Shown piece by piece: positions 1 through 5,457 of a stretch of DNA of 9,476 nt; position 1 is the first letter of the stretch, and every line of letters begins with the position of its first letter. The stretch comes from CAMQVM01 sp044433405. Its GTDB lineage: Bacteria; Bacteroidota; Bacteroidia; Bacteroidales; Rikenellaceae. The notes beneath the pieces were generated by a model. It worked only from the letters and a program-made list of their open reading frames with translations, had not been told where the DNA came from and did not search any database. The stretch spans positions 1 to 9,476 of the forward strand of contig JAWXTQ010000078.1 of assembly GCA_044433405.1 (NCBI GenBank). The letters are read 5' to 3'. The translations under genes and the position numbers were made by a program.

Positions 1-288
1 CGCAATGCAATAGGTATGATATTTGGTGTTGTATCTGATTTTCAAGGCAAAGGAGTAGAGTCGGCAATGATGAATGTCTTTAGAAAACAGATTTTAAAAG
101 GAGGGGTAAATTACGACTTTATGACTCTTTCGTGGGTAGGCGATTTTAATCCATTAATGGTTAGGATGGTTGAGAAATATGTTGAGGCTAAGAGAAACAA
201 AACATACATCACTTATCGCTATATCTTTGATAGAGAGTATCCATTTGAGCGTGCAAAACGTGTTTCAGTAACTAGAAACAAAAAATAA
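1..288 (+). CDS. GNAT-like N-acetyltransferase, 3' part only
   Basis: This is the C-terminal 95 residues of a protein whose start lies before the window; the frame is open from base 1, so the ATG at 16 is internal. The segment IGMIFGVVSDFQGKGVESAM looks like the acetyl-CoA-binding strand and helix of a GNAT fold: a beta strand, then a Q-G-K-G-V turn resembling the family's Q/R-x-x-G-x-G/A signature. It is followed by a WVGDFNPLM segment and a C-terminal TYRYIFDRE stretch that I associate with YghO-like Bacteroidota acetyltransferases. The substrate cannot be read from this fragment. The stop codon shares one base with the start of the next gene (TAATG), so the two are very probably translated from one mRNA. 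The GNAT assignment is by motif resemblance and is moderate. Confidence 0.6.
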   Translation, partial: RNAIGMIFGVVSDFQGKGVESAMMNVFRKQILKGGVNYDFMTLSWVGDFNPLMVRMVEKYVEAKRNKTYITYRYIFDREYPFERAKRVSVTRNKK

Positions 289-815
289 TGAATGTAATCG
301 ACATAATATTTGCAGTAATATTTTTGATAGCCCTATATAAGGGCTACAAAAATGGTATTGTAGTAGAACTTTGCGGAATTCTGGGAATAATTATTGGAAT
401 TTTTGTTGCCAATATTTTCAGTCCTAAACTTGCAGTACATATAGATATCGCTTATGAACTTGCTGTAGTTGTGGCCTTTATTGCTATTTTTTTAGCTTTT
501 GTTTTAAGCGTATACTTTATAGCTAAAATCATAAGTAAACTACTAAAACTCACAGGACTAGGAACACTAAACAGCATACTCGGCTCTATTGCTTCTCTTA
601 TTAAAGTTGCAATAGTAATGAGCTTACTATACAGCACATTCCAGGTATTAAACGACAAAAACGACTGGGTTGATAAAAAAGAGATGCAACAATCCTATTT
701 CGACCCAATACTAAACTCTATATCTAAGAGATTATTCCCACATGTAGAGTTTATTAAAGATTATTTTATAGATGCCACAAAAAAAGTAACAGAGGATGGA
801 TGGAATAGTAATTAA
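288..815 (+). CDS. cvpA: CvpA family inner-membrane protein
   Basis: The gene encodes a 175-residue integral membrane protein. It opens with the CvpA pattern: D5 followed by a hydrophobic helix, then YKGYKNGIVVEL at 17-28, where the family has a conserved R/K-G-x-x-x-G loop. About four membrane segments are visible, near residues 3-18, 25-44, 55-80 and 96-118. The loop LTGLGTLNSILGSIASL (88-104) matches the family's glycine-rich loop before the last helix. Residues 120-175 form a polar tail. CvpA is known from colicin V production in E. coli and is linked to envelope stress and biofilm phenotypes; its molecular activity is unsettled. The ATG overlaps the preceding stop by one base, and the 3' end overlaps rsgA by 20 bases, so translational coupling is likely. 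Confidence 0.85.
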   Translation: MNVIDIIFAVIFLIALYKGYKNGIVVELCGILGIIIGIFVANIFSPKLAVHIDIAYELAVVVAFIAIFLAFVLSVYFIAKIISKLLKLTGLGTLNSILGSIASLIKVAIVMSLLYSTFQVLNDKNDWVDKKEMQQSYFDPILNSISKRLFPHVEFIKDYFIDATKKVTEDGWNSN

Positions 816-1737
816 AGCTACAGGAAGTTGGTATAGAGTTGAAGATGAATCTACTAATATTGTGTATAATTGCCGACTCAGAGGCAAAATGAGGATGGAT
901 TCTATACGAGCTACAAACCCTATATCGGTAGGCGATATTGTGGTGTTTAACAAAGAGAGTGACGATAACTTAGAGGAACAAGGGGTTATAACCTCTGTTA
1001 CCGAAAGATCAAACTACATTGTTAGAAAAGCAACCAATCTATCCAAAGAATCACACATAATTGCTGCCAATGTATCAATGGCGTTTTTAGTGGTTACAAT
1101 CGACTTCCCTGTCACTAATTGCGAGTTTATTGATAGGTTTCTGCTAAGTTGTGAAATGTACAAAGTGCCTGTAACCATTGTCATTAACAAGATTGATCTT
1201 TTTACACACGCCGACTACAGAGCATATATAGATGAGTTTAAAAAACCCTACGAAGATGCAGGTTATAAGACAGTTGAAGTCTCTGCACTTAAAAAAATGG
1301 GAATAGAAAATCTTAATATCGCTAGTAGCGGAAAGGTATTGCTTTTTGCAGGGAATTCTGGTGTTGGAAAATCAACAATTATCAACGCTATAGCCCCAAA
1401 CCTAGATGTAAAGAGCGGTGAAATATCATCTTACCACAAAAAAGGTAAACACACTACAACATTCTCTGAGATGTTCAAAATAGGTGAAAAACAATATCTT
1501 GTTGACACCCCAGGAATCAAAGGATTTGGGCTTTTGAATGTTACACGTGATGAGGTAACACGCTATATGCCTGACCTATTTAAATTCTCGTCGGAGTGTG
1601 GCTTTAACAACTGCACCCACACACACGAACCTCGCTGTGCGGTAAAGATTGCCGTGCAACAAGGCGAGCTATCTCAATTTAGATATGATAGTTATCTAAA
1701 AATTTTGGACGATTTAAGCGGAGGTAAATATCGTTAG
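796..1737 (+). CDS. rsgA: Small-subunit-assembly GTPase RsgA (YjeQ)
   Basis: RsgA is a circularly permuted GTPase that acts late in 30S ribosomal subunit maturation. The 313-residue protein has the family's order of parts: an N-terminal OB-fold region (about 1-90), then G4 NKID at 131-134, G5 SALKK at 163-167, G1/P-loop GNSGVGKS at 186-193, a KHTTT switch region at 218-222 and G3 DTPG at 237-240. The C-terminal zinc site has the expected spacing: C268, C273, H275, C281. All key residues are present and the length is normal. The chosen ATG gives the usual Bacteroidota start, MDGIVIKATGSWY, with a purine-rich AGAGG just upstream. It lies inside the end of cvpA, 20 bases overlapping, so the start is probably reached by coupled translation. 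Confidence 0.96.
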   Translation: MDGIVIKATGSWYRVEDESTNIVYNCRLRGKMRMDSIRATNPISVGDIVVFNKESDDNLEEQGVITSVTERSNYIVRKATNLSKESHIIAANVSMAFLVVTIDFPVTNCEFIDRFLLSCEMYKVPVTIVINKIDLFTHADYRAYIDEFKKPYEDAGYKTVEVSALKKMGIENLNIASSGKVLLFAGNSGVGKSTIINAIAPNLDVKSGEISSYHKKGKHTTTFSEMFKIGEKQYLVDTPGIKGFGLLNVTRDEVTRYMPDLFKFSSECGFNNCTHTHEPRCAVKIAVQQGELSQFRYDSYLKILDDLSGGKYR

Positions 1738-1741
1738 TGTT

Positions 1742-2461
1742 ATGTTGTTTTTAAAAAGTCTGGTTGTTAGTGTAATTTTATGTACAGCTATTATTAATAG
1801 CTGCAACGCTCAATCTCTTCAAGCAAGGGGAGCTGGAGAGATAATAACAAAAGATATTGTTGACTCATTAACTGTAGATAAATGTTTTGTAGTTAGCGAA
1901 ATAGACCAAGATACATTTCAACGCATCTACGGAAAATCTTATGGTGAAGAGTGCAACGTAATGGTATCAGAGCTAAGGTATCTCAAGCTACTTCACTATA
2001 ATATTAATGAGCAAATCTGCATAGGCGAAATGGTGTGCAATGTCTATATTGCAAATGATTTAATAGAGATATTCAGGCAACTTTACGATGCGCACTACCC
2101 TATCGAGCGTATGGTGTTGATTGACGACTACAATGCCGACGACAATCTGTCGATGGTTGCAAACAACTCCTCATGTTTTAACTTTAGACACATAGCAGGA
2201 AAAAACAGCTTATCAAGTCACAGCCTAGGATTGGCTGTAGATATTAATCCGCTCTACAACCCACATGTTAAATATGTGAATGGAAAGAGAGTTGTTACAC
2301 CATCTCAAGCAAGCGAATATGCCGATAGGGATAAGGATTTTGCATATAAAATCGACCGCTCTGATCTTCTCTATAAATTAATGATAAAATATGGATTTGA
2401 ATGGGGAGGCGCGTGGAAATCAAGCAAGGATTATCAGCATTTTGAAAAGAAGAAGCCCTAA
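1742..2461 (+). CDS. Exported M15-family D,D-carboxypeptidase-like peptidase
   Basis: The gene encodes a 239-residue exported protein with a hydrophobic N-terminus (residues 3-18). The leader is followed either by INS-C21, a weak lipobox, or by a signal peptidase I site near NAQ-S25. The zinc-peptidase signature of family M15 is complete: H160 and D167 in SHSLGLAVDIN (H-x6-D), and D230 with H233 in DYQHF. This D-x-x-H form resembles the M15C/M15_4 branch (L-alanyl-D-glutamate or D-alanyl-D-alanine peptidases) rather than VanX, which has glutamate there. The expected role is trimming peptidoglycan stem peptides in the periplasm; exact bond specificity is not readable. The gene starts 4 bases after the rsgA stop and is probably cotranscribed with it. 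Residues 26-95 before the catalytic domain match nothing I recognise. Confidence 0.85.
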   Translation: MLFLKSLVVSVILCTAIINSCNAQSLQARGAGEIITKDIVDSLTVDKCFVVSEIDQDTFQRIYGKSYGEECNVMVSELRYLKLLHYNINEQICIGEMVCNVYIANDLIEIFRQLYDAHYPIERMVLIDDYNADDNLSMVANNSSCFNFRHIAGKNSLSSHSLGLAVDINPLYNPHVKYVNGKRVVTPSQASEYADRDKDFAYKIDRSDLLYKLMIKYGFEWGGAWKSSKDYQHFEKKKP

Positions 2462-2518
2462 CTAAGCAATACCTATCACAGTTACTATAATACAACACAA
2501 TTTTAATACTTTTATCGT

Positions 2519-4057
2519 ATGAAAACTTTTAACAACAAACTAATCATAGCTCTTAGCGTAATGCTATTTGCATACACTTTTACTCTTTCTGCCCAAGTAC
2601 CCAACTACCTAAATTATCCTGTTAATCGCAACGGCGAATTAAGATATTCGTTTACCGTACATTCGTCAGATTTGGTTAAGGCTCAAAAGCTGGGACACGC
2701 AATTGCTATAGAGGCTTTAAACACAAATATGAAACTCGACTATGAGCCGAATATCGACACATCGCTTGTAGATGTTATATTTTATCTAAGCGACAATAAA
2801 ATATGCACTGGCAAATACGAACGAAGCTTTAAATCGACAAAAAAAGCTGTTAGCGAAGCTCTTGATATAATAAACACTAAGTTTTACTCTGGCACACCTC
2901 CTCAACACTCAACCGTTTTTGAGGCGAATGATGGCTATTATTTAGAGTATCGCATTCCTTCAGCCCTAGTGTTACCAAGCGGAAGAATATTAGCCTTTAT
3001 TGAGGCTAGAAGTTCAAACCAAGATCAAGCCGAAAACGATATGGTTGTTAAATATAGCGACGATAGAGGAAAGAGTTGGAGCAAATTAATTGTAATAGAT
3101 CAACAAGGAGAGGCCAGTTTAAACAATCCTTGCACACTATATATCCCAGAGACCAATCAAGTGATGATGGTGTATCAATGTTTCCCTCCAAATATTACCG
3201 AAGGCAACGCAACATCTCAAACCGACGCTACAGTGAGGACATATATTGTATTTAGCGATGATGAGGGCGAGAGTTGGAGCAAACCTAGAGATATTACAGA
3301 GCAGGTAAAACGCAAAGAGGCAGCCTCTTATTGTAGCGGCCCAGGAGTAGCACTTCGCATTGCCTCAGGTGAGCACAAAGGGCGTATCGTCATACCGTTT
3401 AATATCAATGGCGGAAATATGTGGTGCAACTATCTAGTATACTCTGACGACCATGGCAAAGAGTGGAAGATGTCAAACACTCAATCAGGTTATGGAACAA
3501 ACGAGAGCCAAATAGTACAAATAAACGACACCACACTACTTCTAAATGCTCGTTCACACCGTTTTGCTGGCGACACTAGCAAAGTAGCACCTAAGGGGTG
3601 GAATCCATGGAATTTCAACATGGTAACACGTAATAGGGGTGAAATTAAGATTACAATGAAAGGCGATAAATTTGAATGGGGCGAGACAATCATCCGAAGC
3701 GACGAACCCGACCCAACATGCCAAGGCTCAATAATGCGAATTAGCGGTTTAGATGATGGCGATATTTCAAGAATATTGCTATTGAATGCAGCAAATCAAA
3801 AGAGCGGAAACTCTCTTAATAGAGTATACGCATCAACACCACCAAGCAGAATCAATGGTGAGATAAAAATATCTTACGACGACTCGAAGAGTTGGAGCTA
3901 CAAAAAACGCGTCTACGGCAACCGATTTACCGAATTCCAATACTCAGTAATTATAGATTTAGGAGATGGCTGGATAGGTTGTTTTTTTGAAGCTCACCCT
4001 CAAATCAACTACACAATCTTCAACCTCGAATGGTTAACCGAAGGAGAAGATAAATAG
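2519..4057 (+). CDS. nanH: Secreted exo-alpha-sialidase (neuraminidase), GH33
   Basis: Sialidases of family GH33 release terminal sialic acids from host glycans. This 512-residue protein has a signal peptide ending near SAQ (residue 26). An N-terminal domain (about 27-130) that I do not recognise is followed by a six-bladed propeller. The FRIP-type motif is Y144-R145-I146-P147. Three clear Asp-boxes (S-x-D-x-G-x-x-W) lie at 180-187, 246-253 and 309-316, and a degenerate one at 452-459 has serine in place of glycine. By position, the catalytic set is R145, R345 and R435 (arginine triad), D174 (acid/base), E329 and Y475 (nucleophile pair); all are present, so the enzyme should be active. The 57 bases before it hold only a poor -7 match, so whether it shares the upstream transcript is open. 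No sialic acid uptake or catabolism genes are in the window. Confidence 0.94.
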   Translation: MKTFNNKLIIALSVMLFAYTFTLSAQVPNYLNYPVNRNGELRYSFTVHSSDLVKAQKLGHAIAIEALNTNMKLDYEPNIDTSLVDVIFYLSDNKICTGKYERSFKSTKKAVSEALDIINTKFYSGTPPQHSTVFEANDGYYLEYRIPSALVLPSGRILAFIEARSSNQDQAENDMVVKYSDDRGKSWSKLIVIDQQGEASLNNPCTLYIPETNQVMMVYQCFPPNITEGNATSQTDATVRTYIVFSDDEGESWSKPRDITEQVKRKEAASYCSGPGVALRIASGEHKGRIVIPFNINGGNMWCNYLVYSDDHGKEWKMSNTQSGYGTNESQIVQINDTTLLLNARSHRFAGDTSKVAPKGWNPWNFNMVTRNRGEIKITMKGDKFEWGETIIRSDEPDPTCQGSIMRISGLDDGDISRILLLNAANQKSGNSLNRVYASTPPSRINGEIKISYDDSKSWSYKKRVYGNRFTEFQYSVIIDLGDGWIGCFFEAHPQINYTIFNLEWLTEGEDK

Positions 4058-4076
4058 CTGATTAAGTTTAAACAAG

Positions 4077-4118
4077 GTGGAGAACTTTTGCCATTTTGGG
4101 AGTTCTCCACACTATTTT
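4077..4118 (+). terminator. Stem-loop after the sialidase gene, probable terminator
   Basis: A perfect 10-bp stem, GTGGAGAACT (4077-4086) with AGTTCTCCAC (4101-4110), encloses a 14-base loop. It begins 19 bases after the sialidase stop. The bases that follow (ACTATTTTGT) are only moderately U-rich, so termination may be incomplete. It is well placed to end the upstream transcript and separate it from the polysaccharide export operon. Confidence 0.7.
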
Positions 4119-4240
4119 GTAAACAATCCCAGATAGTAAGAAAATTCACGCATTATAACCCTAACAATAACAAAATTCTAGCAAGCTACAGAAGATACTT
4201 ATTTTTTTCAAGGATTTATATATATATTTAGATTATCAAC

Positions 4241-4299
4241 AAAAGTGATTGACGTCTTTTTTCTATGAATTTTCACTTTTTTTTACATTAATAGTGAAA
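4241..4299. repeat. Overlapping inverted repeats built on AAAAGTGA/TCACTTTT
   Basis: AAAAGTGA (4241-4248) can pair with TCACTTTT (4273-4280). TTTCACT (4271-4277) can instead pair with AGTGAAA (4293-4299). The two hairpins share TCACT and therefore exclude each other. AAAAGTGATT recurs exactly at 4465-4474, and both copies are followed within two bases by GAC. The composition is AT-rich, so chance is a serious alternative. Confidence 0.35.
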
Positions 4300-4317
4300 T
4301 TATAAATACCTAGATTT

Positions 4318-4337
4318 TGTGTTATTTAAATAACACA
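4318..4337. repeat. 20-bp perfect palindrome
   Basis: TGTGTTATTTAAATAACACA reads identically on both strands. It lies about 95 bases upstream of the distal promoter core and 238 bases before the wza start. It could be a binding site for a dimeric regulator, or form a short hairpin (8 bp with a TTAA loop). The function is not known; only the symmetry is seen. Confidence 0.6.
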
Positions 4338-4430
4338 TATCTTCTAAATTTCTAATATTTCACAGAAAAGATTATACCAACACCTAAAAAACAGGAAAAT
4401 AATTAGCAAACAGGTAAATTTCTTTTTATT

Positions 4431-4438
4431 TATCTTTG
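4431..4438 (+). promoter_or_regulatory. Candidate distal promoter core (TATCTTTG)
   Basis: The sequence is an exact match to the Bacteroidales -7 element TAnnTTTG. No convincing -33 TTG/TTTG is found at the usual 19-21-base spacing, so only half of the promoter is supported. If real, transcription would start near 4444-4446 and give a leader of about 130 bases containing the 20-codon ORF. Confidence 0.4.
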
Positions 4439-4453
4439 TCAAGAATTTAAAAA

Positions 4454-4516
4454 ATGGATAAAATAAAAGTGATTTTGACACTTAATTACATGAGCAATTT
4501 CTGTAGTGATAATTAA
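4454..4516 (+). CDS. Possible 20-codon leader ORF
   Basis: An ATG-to-TAA frame encoding MDKIKVILTLNYMSNFCSDN begins about 10 bases after the start site predicted for the distal promoter and ends 59 bases before the wza ATG. An A-rich run precedes the ATG, as at many Bacteroidota starts. I recognise no family, and an ORF of this length arises easily by chance in AT-rich DNA. If translated, it could be a leader peptide affecting expression of the export operon. Confidence 0.2.
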   Translation: MDKIKVILTLNYMSNFCSDN

Positions 4517-4539
4517 ATAAAAATCGCCCATTGTATATC

Positions 4540-4570
4540 TTGATTTTTACGAAATGAATATATAAATTTG
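4540..4570 (+). promoter_or_regulatory. Candidate proximal promoter for the wza-wzc operon
   Basis: TTG at 4540-4542 and TAAATTTG at 4563-4570 are separated by 20 bases, fitting the Bacteroidales -33/-7 arrangement with an exact -7 element. The predicted start site falls within a few bases of the ATG at 4576, which would make the mRNA leaderless or nearly so. The alternative is that the match is fortuitous and the distal promoter is used. Confidence 0.45.
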
Positions 4571-4575
4571 ACAAC

Positions 4576-5367
4576 ATGATGAAACTTAGAACCTACAATC
4601 TACTTGTAGCACTAATTTTAATTTTTTCTGGATGTGCTTCTTATAAGAATGTATCTTATATTCAGGATTCTCATAAGATGAACGAGTACACAGAGAAAGG
4701 GGTAATGTATGATGCACGCATAATGCCTAAGGATTTATTGACTATCACGGTCAATACAAGCGACTCAAAATCTGCGATGCCATTTAATCTAACAATTCCA
4801 TCTACACTAAACTCCACTAACAACCTAATATCTTCACAACCTGCTCTACAAGAATATCTTGTAGATAATAATGGCTACATTGAATTCCCATCAATCGGAA
4901 TGTTAAAACTAGGGGGATTAAATAGACGTGAGGCCGAGGAGTTAATAAAAGTAAAACTTGAAATGTATCTAAAAGAGACTCCTATCGTAAACGTTAGAAT
5001 GTCAAACTATAATGTTTCTGTATTAGGAGAGGTGGCAAAACCTGGAACTTTCAAGGTCGAAAACGAAAAGATTAACATTCTTGAAGCATTGGCGATGGCA
5101 GGTGATTTGACAATTTACGGCATGCGTGACAATGTGAAACTTATTCGTGAAAACGACGAAGGAAGAAAAAAAGTTGTTGAGATAAATTTAAATAGTGTAG
5201 ATTTTATAAACTCAGATTTCTACTACCTCAAACAAAATGATGTGATATATGTCACTCCAAACAAAACAAAAGCAAAAAACTCAAGAGTTAGCACAAGCAA
5301 TACTATTTGGCTATCTGTTGCAAGCACTGCTGTATCAATCATTACATTACTAACTGTCTTACTATAA
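4576..5367 (+). CDS. wza: Wza-type polysaccharide export lipoprotein
   Basis: The protein is the probable outer-membrane exit channel for a capsular or exopolysaccharide, working with the Wzc protein encoded next. It has 263 residues: a lipoprotein signal with FSG-C20, a polysaccharide-export domain at about 45-140 starting with the typical ARIMPKDLLTITV, and an SLBB domain at about 146-225 with VLGEVAKPGTF and ILEALAMAGD. A hydrophobic C-terminal helix (about 243-263) should form the outer-membrane helical barrel, as in Wza. It is shorter than E. coli Wza (379 residues), with one SLBB domain visible, as is common in Bacteroidota. Two ATGs stand side by side (4576 and 4579); either is possible. 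A candidate promoter abuts the start. Confidence 0.92.
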   Translation: MMKLRTYNLLVALILIFSGCASYKNVSYIQDSHKMNEYTEKGVMYDARIMPKDLLTITVNTSDSKSAMPFNLTIPSTLNSTNNLISSQPALQEYLVDNNGYIEFPSIGMLKLGGLNRREAEELIKVKLEMYLKETPIVNVRMSNYNVSVLGEVAKPGTFKVENEKINILEALAMAGDLTIYGMRDNVKLIRENDEGRKKVVEINLNSVDFINSDFYYLKQNDVIYVTPNKTKAKNSRVSTSNTIWLSVASTAVSIITLLTVLL

Positions 5368-5383
5368 CTAGTATGTTACTTAC

Positions 5384-5405
5384 CCTAAGATTTTCACATC
5401 TTAGG
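5384..5405 (+). other. Intercistronic stem-loop between wza and wzc
   Basis: CCTAAGAT (5384-5391) and ATCTTAGG (5398-5405) form a perfect 8-bp stem with a 6-base loop, 16 bases after the wza stop. No U-tract follows, so it is not a standard intrinsic terminator. It may protect the 3' end of the wza message, guide processing, or partly reduce transcription into wzc. Confidence 0.5.
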
Positions 5406-5457
5406 CGTAATCAGCACAATAAATGTTAGTAGAATAACAATAATTAATTTAAAGAAT

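Larger units (their letters stand above)
4058..4575. other. 518-base AT-rich intergenic region before the export operon
   Basis: No protein gene of normal size is visible on either strand. From left to right the region holds the sialidase stem-loop (4077-4110), a short TA run (4217-4227), AAAAGTGA-type elements in both orientations (4241-4299 and 4465-4474), a 20-bp palindrome (4318-4337), a TAnnTTTG promoter core (4431-4438), a 20-codon ORF (4454-4516) and a second promoter core directly before the next gene (4540-4570). Bacteroidales capsule loci are often regulated in long leaders, so this is the likely control region for wza-wzc. I found no UpxY-like gene and no long inverted repeats of the invertible-promoter kind. 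Confidence 0.6.

Noticed and set aside
2507..2514. TACTTTTA as a promoter -7 element for the sialidase
   Set aside because: The final G of TAnnTTTG is missing, no TTG stands at the right distance upstream, and it would sit only 4 bases before the ATG.
4217..4227. TA dinucleotide run as a phase-variable tract
   Set aside because: It is only 11 bases long, in non-coding DNA and far from either candidate promoter core.
4362..4504. Inverted 7-base pair ACAGAAA/TTTCTGT around the distal promoter, as an invertible promoter
   Set aside because: Seven bases are too few for a site-specific inversion repeat, the match does not extend outward, and no invertase gene is in the window.
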